The notes beneath the pieces are model-generated. The model was not told the origin of the DNA. It did no database searches and saw only the letters and a list, made by a program, of their open reading frames with translations. Made by a program: the position numbers and the translations under genes. A stretch of 12,160 nt of DNA from JAJPXI01 sp045602885 (GTDB lineage: Bacteria; Bacillota; Clostridia; Oscillospirales; Oscillospiraceae): assembly GCA_045602885.1 (NCBI GenBank), contig JAZSCJ010000137.1, forward strand, positions 1-12,160. Direction: 5' to 3'. This document shows, in pieces, positions 6,804 through 12,066 of the stretch. How positions within the stretch are numbered: the stretch's first letter is position 1; the number at the start of each line of letters is the position of its first letter.

Positions 6804-7559
6804 CTACTTTTTTTCTTCCAATTGACGATAAGGCATACATTTTTTCTCCGCGAACTCGACAAGAGCCATCAGCGCCAGCGAGATGGCAGAGATCAGGAAG
6901 ATCACGGCGAACATTTTATCAAAAGCAAAGGCCTTTTTGACGCGGGTCATGTAAACGCCCAGACCACCGAAACCGCCCAGCCATTCGCTGATGACGGCGC
7001 CCACCACGCTGTAGGCCGCGGCAATGCGCAGCCCGGAAAACAGCTGGGGCAGCGCCGAAGGGAACTTGATGTGGCGAAAGACCTGCAGCCGGTTGGCGCC
7101 CATGGAGCGCAGCAGATCAATGGCATCCTTGTCCGCGCTTCGAAATCCGTTGAGCAGTCCCACAGTGACCGGGAAAAAGGTGGAAATGACGATCAAAATG
7201 ATCTTTGGGGTCATCTCATAGCCAAACCAAAGCACCAGCAGCGGCGCGATGGCCACCGAGGGGATGGTCTGGGTGATAATGAGCAGCGGATAGAACGCCT
7301 TGTACAATACGTCGAATGCGTCCATCAGCACAGCGGCCAAAAAGCCAATGCTGACGCCCAGAAGCAGGCCGATAAAGGCTTCCTGCAGCGTGATCAGCGC
7401 GTTTTCCCACAGCAGGGGAAGCTCGCTCACAAAGGCCTGCAATACCTTGAGGGGCGAGGGCAGCATAAACGCGGGGATCCATCCGAGCATACAGATCAGC
7501 TGCCACAACAGCAAAAATGCGGCAACGGCCGTGATGGACGGTAATTTACGCCTGAGCAT
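6804..7559 (-). CDS. thiX: ABC transporter permease for thiamine precursor uptake (ThiX type)
   Basis: A 251-residue inner-membrane permease of the binding-protein-dependent family, with about six hydrophobic segments. The EAA loop that docks the ATPase is visible as DLLRSMGANRLQVFRHIKFP in the C-terminal half, followed by SALPQLFSGLRIAAAYSVVGAVISEWL. This order and spacing match SsuC/ThiX-type permeases. ATG at 7557-7559 overlaps the end of the upstream thiamine-binding gene by 14 nt and has no good RBS, so translation is probably coupled. Together with the following lipoprotein and ATPase it forms a complete importer. Substrate inferred from context: a pyrimidine moiety of thiamine. Confidence 0.92.
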   Translation of the reverse strand: MLRRKLPSITAVAAFLLLWQLICMLGWIPAFMLPSPLKVLQAFVSELPLLWENALITLQEAFIGLLLGVSIGFLAAVLMDAFDVLYKAFYPLLIITQTIPSVAIAPLLVLWFGYEMTPKIILIVISTFFPVTVGLLNGFRSADKDAIDLLRSMGANRLQVFRHIKFPSALPQLFSGLRIAAAYSVVGAVISEWLGGFGGLGVYMTRVKKAFAFDKMFAVIFLISAISLALMALVEFAEKKCMPYRQLEEKK

Positions 7560-7848
7560 GCTTGGTGATCTTTTTGTCGATGGTCAAAATCTCGCCCTCC
7601 GGACGATACACCACCTTGACGTAGGCCGAAACGCGCTCGGCACCGGCCCGGATGGCAACGTGCTGGCACTCCTTGACAATGTCCATCAGCTGATCGTAGC
7701 TGTCGCCCTCAATGGTGGTTTCAAAGGGGCCCACGTGACAATGCAGACCGCTGCTTTTGATGTAGGCGATCACTTCGTCAACGATGCGGATCACTTCGTC
7801 CTGATTGGGGGCGGCGGGAAGAACTTGGATTGCGATGCTTGCTTTCAT
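7546..7848 (-). CDS. Thiamine-binding protein, YkoF/MTH1187 family
   Basis: A 100-residue protein of the MTH1187/YkoF-like family (formerly DUF77). The conserved core reads IAIQVLPAAP at 5-14, then HVGPFETTIEGDSYDQLMDIV at about 38-58 and AERVSAYVKVVYR at 70-82. Family proteins are small cytoplasmic ferredoxin-like folds; YkoF binds thiamine, and genes of this group often sit under THI-box control beside HMP or thiamine ABC transporters, as here. A carrier or sensor role for the imported compound is possible. ATG at 7846-7848 has GGAGGT 7 nt upstream, immediately after the T-run of the second riboswitch terminator, so a terminator/antiterminator choice decides expression of the whole operon. 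Frames starting further upstream would run into the terminator hairpin and are rejected. Confidence 0.92.
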   Translation of the reverse strand: MKASIAIQVLPAAPNQDEVIRIVDEVIAYIKSSGLHCHVGPFETTIEGDSYDQLMDIVKECQHVAIRAGAERVSAYVKVVYRPEGEILTIDKKITKHAQA

Positions 7849-7861
7849 GGTGTTTACCTCC

Positions 7862-7902
7862 AAAAATAAAATGCCTGCGCGGGAAAACCCCGGCGCAGGC
7901 AT
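7862..7902 (-). terminator. Expression-platform terminator of TPP riboswitch 2
   Basis: A 10-bp perfect stem (7871-7880 with 7893-7902, ATGCCTGCGC/GCGCAGGCAT) is extended inside by GGG/CCC, and is followed on the minus strand by TTTATTTTTG. It lies between the second TPP aptamer and the RBS of the first gene. A GCGCG-rich alternative pairing partner just upstream (about 7910-7927) could act as the antiterminator. Confidence 0.9.
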
Positions 7903-7924
7903 GGAAACGCGCAGTGTTCTTGCG

Positions 7925-8021
7925 CGCTGACGATGCTCCCTACGCCGGCATGATCCGGATCAGGTGATTTGGGTCGCAGGCGGATACCTGCCTCTCAGCC
8001 GGTTTGACCGGCTCCCCAGCG
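7925..8021 (-). ncRNA. TPP riboswitch 2 (gene-proximal)
   Basis: Read on the minus strand it has the THI-box order: GGGGAGC (8011-8017), GGCTGAGAGG, a P3 hairpin GCAGG/CCTGC, GACCC, ACCTGATCCGGATCATGCC, and GGCGTAGGGA. A closing P1 may be CGCTG (8017-8021) with CAGCG (7925-7929). The conserved AUAAUG after the CUGAU helix reads AUCAUG here, a variant also seen in natural aptamers (from memory). TPP binding should favour the terminator at 7862-7902 and shut off the operon. Confidence 0.95.
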
Positions 8022-8032
8022 TTTTGATTGCG

Positions 8033-8072
8033 AAATAAAAGCAGGAGACAACCGCGTTGGGATGCCTCCTGC
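8033..8072 (-). terminator. Expression-platform terminator of TPP riboswitch 1
   Basis: Stem GCAGGAG/CTCCTGC (8041-8047 with 8066-8072) continues inward, after a short asymmetric bulge, as CAAC/GTTG (8049-8052 with 8056-8059). It is followed on the minus strand by TTTTATTT (8033-8040). It lies between the two aptamers, so the promoter-proximal aptamer has its own complete terminator. Confidence 0.85.
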
Positions 8073-8087
8073 AAAAAACCATGGGTA

Positions 8088-8175
8088 TGACTTCCTACGA
8101 CGGCATTATCCGCATCAGGTTATAGGGTCGAAGTTGGATGACTTCCTCTCAGCCTGCTCACACAAGCTCCCCTGT
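8088..8175 (-). ncRNA. TPP riboswitch 1 (promoter-proximal)
   Basis: On the minus strand: GGGGAGC (8166-8172), AGGCTGAGAGG, a P3 hairpin GAAGT/ACTTC, GACCCTATAACCTGAT, GCGGATAATGCC, and GTCGTAGGAAGTC. All conserved THI-box blocks are present, including the canonical AUAAUGCC. It begins about 15 nt after the -10 box of the operon promoter. It differs from riboswitch 2 in most helices, so it is not a recent duplication. Confidence 0.96.
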
Positions 8176-8191
8176 ATTTATTTCGTGGTGT

Positions 8192-8220
8192 ATTATACAC
8201 CGGTTTTCAGAAAAAAGCAA
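8192..8220 (-). promoter_or_regulatory. Promoter of the thiamine salvage operon
   Basis: -10 TATAAT (8192-8197) and -35 TTGCTT (8215-8220), spacer 17 nt, just upstream of TPP riboswitch 1. A perfect -10 and the correct distance to the aptamer 5' end support it. No convincing terminator follows guaA, so read-through from guaA would also pass through both riboswitches. Confidence 0.85.
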
Positions 8221-8276
8221 GAGGAATGCGAAAAGACGGGAAATCCCTTGCGTTTTCAAGCTTTACAAGCGCATGG

Positions 8277-9278
8277 TCACTCCCATTCAATGGTCCCGAT
8301 GGGCTTGGGCGTCAGATCGTACAGCACGCGGTTGATGCCCTCGACCTCGTGGGTGATGCGGTCGGTGATCTTGTGCAGCAGGGCGTAGGGGATCTCCTCG
8401 ATGGTGGCGGTCATAGCGTCGGTGGTGTTGATGGCGCGAATGATGGCGGGCCAGCCTTCGTAGCGCATCTCGTTGCGCACGCCCACGCTCTTGATGTCGG
8501 GCACGGCAATGAAGTACTGCCACACCTTGCCGGCCAGACCGGCGTTGTCGAATTCTTCACGCAGGATAGCGTCGGCCTCACGCAGGGCGTGCAGGCGGTC
8601 GCGGGTGATGGCGCCCAGGCAGCGCACGCCCAGACCGGGGCCGGGGAAGGGCTGACGGTAAACCATGTTGTGGGGCAGACCCAGTGCCTCGCCCACTACG
8701 CGCACCTCGTCCTTGAACAGCAGCTTGACCGGCTCGACCAGCTCCATGGCCATCTCGTCGGGCAGGCCGCCCACGTTGTGGTGGGATTTGACGGGCTTGC
8801 CGCTTTCGGCGGCCTTGATGCTTTCCAGAATGTCGGGATAGATGGTACCCTGCGCCAGGAAGGAGATGCCGTCCAGCTTGGCGGCCTCGTCATCAAAGAC
8901 CTTGATGAATTCAGCACCGATGATCTTGCGCTTGGACTCGGGATCGGAAACACCGGAGAGCAGGTCCAGGAAACGGTCGGTGGCGTCCACGTAGATCAGA
9001 TTGGCGTCCAGTGCCTTACCAAAGACCTCGATGACCTGTTCGCTTTCGCCTTTGCGCATCAGACCGTGATTGACGTGCACGCAGACCAATTGCTTGCCAA
9101 TGGCTTTGATGAGCAGCGCGGCGACCACCGAAGAGTCTACGCCGCCGGACAGAGCCAGCAGAACCTTCTTATCGCCGACCTGTGCGCGTACTGCGGCGAC
9201 CTGCTCGTCAATAAACGTCTGTGCCTGTGCAAGGGTTGTGATGCGCTGCATGGTTTCGGGGCGAACATTACCGGACAT
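8277..9278 (-). CDS. guaA: GMP synthase, ATP-pyrophosphatase subunit (no GATase domain)
   Basis: A 333-residue protein corresponding to the C-terminal two-thirds of normal bacterial GuaA (about 510-525 residues). It adenylates XMP and aminates it to GMP in the cytoplasm. The PP-loop LALSGGVDSS is at 41-50, QPFPGPGLGVRCLGAITRDRL lies mid-protein, and the C-terminal dimerisation domain ends NRVLYDLTPKPIGTIEWE, the universal GuaA end. ATG at 9276-9278 has GGGAGGT about 7 nt upstream and its own promoter. The open frame continues upstream only through promoter and leader sequence with no family similarity. The glutamine amidotransferase domain is absent: the enzyme must use free ammonia or a partner subunit. 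The only nearby candidate is the truncated GATase-like protein at 9451-9798. Split GMP synthases are established in archaea, and are unusual in bacteria. Confidence 0.95.
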   Translation of the reverse strand: MSGNVRPETMQRITTLAQAQTFIDEQVAAVRAQVGDKKVLLALSGGVDSSVVAALLIKAIGKQLVCVHVNHGLMRKGESEQVIEVFGKALDANLIYVDATDRFLDLLSGVSDPESKRKIIGAEFIKVFDDEAAKLDGISFLAQGTIYPDILESIKAAESGKPVKSHHNVGGLPDEMAMELVEPVKLLFKDEVRVVGEALGLPHNMVYRQPFPGPGLGVRCLGAITRDRLHALREADAILREEFDNAGLAGKVWQYFIAVPDIKSVGVRNEMRYEGWPAIIRAINTTDAMTATIEEIPYALLHKITDRITHEVEGINRVLYDLTPKPIGTIEWE

Positions 9279-9301
9279 ACAAGATACCTCCCAGATTAGG
9301 C

Positions 9302-9323
9302 CGCGAAACGCAAGTGCTTCGCG
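9302..9323 (-). promoter_or_regulatory. Stem-loop in the guaA leader
   Basis: CGCGAA (9302-9307) pairs with TTCGCG (9318-9323) around a 10-nt loop, inside the roughly 65-nt guaA leader and 24 nt before the ATG. No T-run follows, so it is not a terminator. It does not match a purine riboswitch. It could stabilise the mRNA or be incidental. Confidence 0.35.
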
Positions 9324-9351
9324 TGCCGAACAATACAAAATAGCTGTAAAA

Positions 9352-9380
9352 AAGATACCACAGATGAAAAACCATTGCAA
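9352..9380 (-). promoter_or_regulatory. guaA promoter
   Basis: -35 TTGCAA (9375-9380), 17-nt spacer, -10 TATCTT (9352-9357) with extended TGG before it. It lies in the 172-nt gap between the GATase-like gene and guaA, so guaA can be transcribed independently of the upstream gene. Confidence 0.75.
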
Positions 9381-9450
9381 TATTTTTTCTGTCCAAACCA
9401 TACGAAAAGCCGGGCCGGATTCTGTGGATTTTTACTTGTCGATGTGGGGC

Positions 9451-9798
9451 TTAAACCTCGGCCATATGGGCACCGCAGAGCAGAAGAAAGGCGAACAGCG
9501 CCTCTTTGCGTGCGTCTTCCGCTTCGGGCCAGGGGTCATCCCCTTTGTAATTGACCATCAGAACGGGCATGGGTGCATTATAAATTTCAGTGGCAACATC
9601 CGGCTGGGCGGCATGGATCACAGGGTTTGGCCCGCCGTTGAGAATGACGCCCTTTACATTGGGGATGTCATTGAGTTGTGCCAGCGTGATGTCATAGGGG
9701 TGGATCTGGCAAGAAACGCCAAAGTCGCCGATCTCACGGGCCAGACGCTCATTCTCGCTGCTGCCCAGATCCAGTATTACGATCGTATCCTGTGCCAA
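9451..9798 (-). CDS. Truncated GMP-synthase glutamine amidotransferase-like protein, catalytic core missing
   Basis: A 115-residue protein. Residues 5-60 resemble the N-terminal half of the GuaA class I GATase: IVILDLGSSENERLAREIGDF (written in part), HPYDI, and VKGVILNGGPNPVI near 48-61. At the nucleophile elbow, where PVLGICYG is usual, it reads PVLMVNYKG, so the catalytic Cys is Asn. The roughly 80 residues that should carry the rest of the site, including the His-Glu pair, are absent. The protein ends ALFAFLLLCGA, which looks like the last GATase helix (NFLFDICG). The start is TTG at 9796-9798, supported by GGAGGT 9 nt upstream; no ATG fits. It has its own promoter. Hydrolysis of glutamine seems impossible. 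It may be a regulatory or docking remnant for the guaA product next door. An intact frame argues against a fresh pseudogene. Confidence 0.75.
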   Translation of the reverse strand: MAQDTIVILDLGSSENERLAREIGDFGVSCQIHPYDITLAQLNDIPNVKGVILNGGPNPVIHAAQPDVATEIYNAPMPVLMVNYKGDDPWPEAEDARKEALFAFLLLCGAHMAEV

Positions 9799-9833
9799 AG
9801 TACCGTTACCTCCAAGGGTGAATTTTCTGCGGT

Positions 9834-9859
9834 TGCAGGCTATCAGTATACACCCTGCA
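9834..9859. promoter_or_regulatory. Inverted repeat around the -10 of the GATase-like gene (possible operator)
   Basis: TGCAGG (9834-9839) and CCTGCA (9854-9859) flank the -10 box at 9845-9850 with a 14-nt gap. A second hairpin, GCAGGA-GAAA-TCCTGC (9893-9908), lies just upstream of the -35. Position suggests an operator, but six-base arms can occur by chance. Confidence 0.3.
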
Positions 9860-9874
9860 CGGCGGGCTTGTCTA
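9845..9874 (-). promoter_or_regulatory. Promoter of the GATase-like gene
   Basis: -35 TAGACA (9869-9874), 18-nt spacer, -10 TATACT (9845-9850), 46 nt before the TTG start. It provides separate expression from guaA. Confidence 0.7.
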
Positions 9875-9946
9875 CTGGAAAGGGCCGACTTTGCAGGAGA
9901 AATCCTGCGCCGAAGAAGAATAAATCATAAAAAATGAAAAAAACAC

Positions 9947-9975
9947 TTGCATTTTAAATTTTGGTGTGGTAATAT
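9947..9975 (+). promoter_or_regulatory. Probable tRNA-Arg promoter
   Basis: TTGCAT (9947-9952), 17-nt spacer, TAATAT (9970-9975) with TGG just before it as an extended -10. An alternative -10 TATAAT at 9973-9978 would need a 20-nt spacer. It ends about 41 nt before the mature tRNA. Confidence 0.7.
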
Positions 9976-10016
9976 AATCAAGCTGTCGTGAGGGGCAACC
10001 CGATGAAAGACGGTAT

Positions 10017-10093
10017 GCGGCTGTAGCTCAGCTGGATAGAGTGTTTGGCTACGAACCAAAAGGTCGGGGGTTCGAATCCCTTCAGCCGTACCA
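10017..10093 (+). tRNA. tRNA-Arg (anticodon ACG)
   Basis: A 77-nt tRNA with encoded CCA. Acceptor arm GCGGCTG (10017-10023) pairs with CAGCCGT (10083-10089) with one G-U pair. The D-arm begins TAGCTCAGCTGGATAGAG. The anticodon stem TTTGG/CCAAA encloses loop CTACGAA with anticodon ACG (read as ICG after A34 deamination), decoding CGU/CGC/CGA Arg codons. The T-arm contains GGTTCGAATC. It is a single-gene unit with its own promoter and terminator. Confidence 0.97.
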
Positions 10094-10139
10094 GTCCCAA
10101 AAGTCTTGTCAATCAAGGCTTTTGGGACTTTTCTTTTTT
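10094..10139 (+). terminator. Rho-independent terminator after tRNA-Arg
   Basis: GTCCCAAAAG with its complement CTTTTGGGAC (10094-10103, 10119-10128), extended inward by CTTG/CAAG around a short loop, then a long T-rich tract to 10139. It begins directly after the encoded CCA. A smaller stem, ACGGCC/GGCCGT (10158-10163, 10170-10175), follows; I see no other content up to 10224. Confidence 0.95.
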
Positions 10140-10224
10140 CTTTTTTGCTCGAAAAATACGGCCCAAAACGGCCGTTTGGTGTTTATTTGGGGTTTATTAA
10201 GAAAAACTACCGGAAATACAAAAC

Positions 10225-10258
10225 AAGCGCCATTCGGCCGTAGGGCAGAATGGCGCTT
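10225..10258. terminator. Bidirectional terminator between tRNA-Arg and ireB-like gene
   Basis: An 11-bp perfect stem AAGCGCCATTC/GAATGGCGCTT (10225-10235, 10248-10258) with a 12-nt loop. T-rich tracts follow on both strands (TTTGTTTTTAT on plus, GTTTTGTATTT on minus). It ends the minus-strand gene at 10275 and backs up the tRNA terminator. Confidence 0.88.
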
Positions 10259-10274
10259 TGTTTTTATACAGACA

Positions 10275-10523
10275 TTACGGGCGCAGATACTGTTTGACCA
10301 GTTCCTGCAGCAGCTCGTCCCGGTCCAGTTTGCGGATCAGGGCACGGGCGTTGTTGGAGTTGGTGATATAGGTGGGGTCTTCCGAGAGGATATAACCGAC
10401 GATCTGATTGATGGGGTTATACCCTTTTTCCTGCAGGGCGTTGTAGACCGTAGTCAAAATGGCTTTGATCTCTTCGCCGCGGTCTTGATGAAGGGAAAAT
10501 TTGCGCGTATAATCCAGTTCCAT
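10275..10523 (-). CDS. ireB: IreB-family regulatory phosphoprotein (UPF0297/YrzL)
   Basis: An 82-residue cytoplasmic protein. The core VYNALQEKGYNPINQIVGY (about 26-44), then SEDPTYIT and ARALIRKLDRDELLQELVKQYL, is the conserved UPF0297 sequence. In Enterococcus, IreB is phosphorylated on N-terminal threonines by the PASTA kinase IreK and restrains cephalosporin resistance; a Thr is present here at position 6. ATG at 10521-10523 is chosen: GGAGGT lies 9 nt before it, while the in-frame GTG three codons upstream abuts that RBS and cannot be used. In many Firmicutes this gene lies between alaS and ruvX; here it stands alone with its own promoter, next to pheT. Family call strong; kinase link is inferred. 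Confidence 0.94.
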   Translation of the reverse strand: MELDYTRKFSLHQDRGEEIKAILTTVYNALQEKGYNPINQIVGYILSEDPTYITNSNNARALIRKLDRDELLQELVKQYLRP

Positions 10524-10556
10524 CGCCGGCACACCTCCTGAAAGAGTAGTATGTTT

Positions 10557-10586
10557 ATTTTAGCGCAATTGCCTGGGGATTGTAAA
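10557..10586 (-). promoter_or_regulatory. Promoter of ireB-like gene
   Basis: -35 TTTACA (10581-10586), 18-nt spacer, -10 TAAAAT (10557-10562), 34 nt before the ATG and inside the 90-nt gap after pheT. No strong terminator follows pheT; only a weak AT-rich AAACT/AGTTT stem lies near its stop, so read-through from pheT is possible. Confidence 0.72.
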
Positions 10587-10613
10587 GGAAATATTTGCGA
10601 AAACTCAAAAAGT

Positions 10614-11981
10614 TTAGCGCAGCACGGCACCCAACTCGGATTCCAGCAGGGACAGGATGCCTTTGACTTCTTCGTCGGCTTCCTCGGCGGTCAGACTGCG
10701 ATCCTCGGCACGGAGGATCAGATTGAAGGCCACCGACTTTTTGCCCTCATCCACGCCCTTGCCGCGGTAGATGTCAAACAGGGCGGTTTCCTTGAGCAGA
10801 CCCTGCGAGCCGCGGCGGATGCAGTCGCTCAGCGCGCCCACGGTGACCGACTCGGCACAGACCACGGCGATATCACGGGTCACGGCCGGGAACTTGGGCA
10901 GGGGGACGTACTCGGCATCGGGGCCCTGGCAGCACAGCAGCTGCTCGAAGTCCAGCTCGGCGCAGAAGAACTTGGCGTCCACACCAAAATTCCGGGCGAC
11001 CAGAGGATGGATCTGACCCAGACCGCCCACCTTGCGTGCGCCCACGTAAACCTCGGCATACTGGCCGGGGTGGTACGAGGGATTGTCCTGCACCGGGACA
11101 AACTCCATGTTCTCCACACGCAGATCCTTCAAAATGGCTTCCACCATACCCTTGAGGACGTAGAAGTCCATGTCTTCGCCGTAAGCGCCCAGAGAGAGCA
11201 CCTTGTTTTCCACGGCAAGGCCGTCCTCGCCGCCGGGCAGATAGATACGGCCGATCTCGTACAGCTTGGCGGCCTTGGTGCGGTAGTTGTAGTTGCGGGT
11301 CAGAATCTCCAGCATGGAGGGCAGCACGGTGGTGCGCATGATGGAGGTGTCCTCGCCCAGGGGGTTCAAAATCTTGAAGGATTCCCGCTTAGCGGCGTTT
11401 TCCGGCCAGCGGATCTTGTCGTAATAGGTGGGGGAAATAAAGGAGTAGGTGATGATCTCGTGGTGGCCGAAGGTGCGGCACAGCTCGCCCAGACGGCGCT
11501 CCAGCTGTTGGGCAGGGGAATAACCGCCCAGCGTGGTCTGGCCGCGCATCAGAGTGCAGGGAATGTTGTTGTAGCCGTAGAAACGGGCGACCTCCTCGGC
11601 CAGATCGTTCATGCGCAGCACATCGGCACGGTAGGAGGGGACCGTGACCTGATCGCCCTCTACCTGGAAGTCCACGCTCTTGAGGATGCGCACCATCTCG
11701 TCGGCAGACACATCGGTGCCCAGCAGGGCGTTGATTTTTTCGGGCTCCAGCTTGAGCACGGTGGGATGGGGCACGTGGTTGAGAATGTCGATGATGCCAT
11801 CCACCACTTCGCCGGCGCCCAGCAGCTCTACCAGCTCGCAGGCACGGTTGACGGCAGGCACGGTGTTCATGGGGTCCAGACCCTTTTCAAACTTGGCGCT
11901 GGCCTCGGTACGCATACCCAGCGCCAGCGCGCCCTTGCGGATGCAGGTGCCGTCGAAGTTGGCCGATTCAAAGACCACGTC
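10614..11981 (-). CDS. pheT: Phenylalanine--tRNA ligase beta subunit, C-terminal part (5' end lost to adapter chimera)
   Basis: The last 455 residues of PheT, which with PheS charges tRNA-Phe; full length is normally about 800. Visible parts in order are the end of the B3/B4 region (VFESANFDGTCIRKGALALGMRTEASAKFEKGLDP, shown here only as the start of the fragment), the B5 DNA-binding-like domain (about 70-150), the B6/B7 catalytic-like core with GYNNIP and LNPLGEDTSIMRT, and the C-terminal anticodon-binding FDX-ACB domain (LPKFPAVTRDIAVV to the end). Stop TAA is at 10614-10616. Gene sequence ends at 11981-11982; the frame continues to an ATG at 12017, but those extra residues (MAHRTTWLRSDL) are translated adapter. 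The N-terminal tRNA-binding domain and about 340 residues are missing from the assembly, not shown to be missing from the organism. Confidence 0.95.
   Translation of the reverse strand, partial: DVVFESANFDGTCIRKGALALGMRTEASAKFEKGLDPMNTVPAVNRACELVELLGAGEVVDGIIDILNHVPHPTVLKLEPEKINALLGTDVSADEMVRILKSVDFQVEGDQVTVPSYRADVLRMNDLAEEVARFYGYNNIPCTLMRGQTTLGGYSPAQQLERRLGELCRTFGHHEIITYSFISPTYYDKIRWPENAAKRESFKILNPLGEDTSIMRTTVLPSMLEILTRNYNYRTKAAKLYEIGRIYLPGGEDGLAVENKVLSLGAYGEDMDFYVLKGMVEAILKDLRVENMEFVPVQDNPSYHPGQYAEVYVGARKVGGLGQIHPLVARNFGVDAKFFCAELDFEQLLCCQGPDAEYVPLPKFPAVTRDIAVVCAESVTVGALSDCIRRGSQGLLKETALFDIYRGKGVDEGKKSVAFNLILRAEDRSLTAEEADEEVKGILSLLESELGAVLR
11882..11975. repeat. Direct repeat copy 1 (genuine pheT sequence)
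   Basis: This 94-bp stretch inside pheT is identical to 12067-12160, at a constant offset of 185 bp. Copy 1 continues in frame as pheT and is the genomic one. Confidence 0.97.
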
Positions 11982-11982
11982 T

Positions 11983-12066
11983 AAGTCGGATCGTAGCCAT
12001 GTCGTTCTGTGGGCCAAGGAGTTGAATCTATCAATTGTCTTCCTAAGACCGCTTGGCCTCCGACTT
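11983..12066. other. Sequencing-library adapter (BGI/MGI DNBSEQ type) with 10-nt barcode
   Basis: The 84 nt consist of three blocks: 42 nt starting AAGTCGGATCGTAGCC and ending CCAAGGAGTTG (11983-12024), 10 nt of barcode AATCTATCAA (12025-12034), and 32 nt starting TTGTCTTCCTAAGACC and ending GGCCTCCGACTT (12035-12066). From memory the outer blocks are the two standard MGI adapter arms, in order and orientation, with one difference (G for A at 12012). The 42+10+32 arithmetic fits exactly. This is synthetic sequence, not an element of the organism. Confidence 0.95.

Noticed and set aside
7910..8175. Similar blocks (GGGGAGC, CTGAGAGG, GGAT-ATGCC) repeated at two places, considered as a repeat array
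   Set aside because: The shared blocks are exactly the conserved parts of TPP aptamers; the rest differs, so these are two riboswitches and not a repeat family.
8221..8276. Possible terminator after guaA
   Set aside because: Only very short stems (such as GGGA/TCCC) precede the T-rich stretch; not enough to call.
9279..9450. Hidden remainder of a GATase domain between the mini-GATase gene and guaA
   Set aside because: The 172-nt gap is AT-rich promoter and leader sequence; I found no GATase motif (His-Pro-Glu region) there in any frame.
10551..11984. A 477-codon open frame on the plus strand opposite pheT
   Set aside because: It is a shadow of pheT, whose B5 and FDX-ACB domains are clear on the minus strand; the translation shows no family features.
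11983..12066. Inverted ends AAGTCGGA/TCCGACTT and GGCCAAG/CTTGGCC, considered as a small mobile element with target duplication
   Set aside because: The sequence matches adapter arms plus barcode, and the flanking repeat is 94 bp or more, far too long for a target-site duplication.
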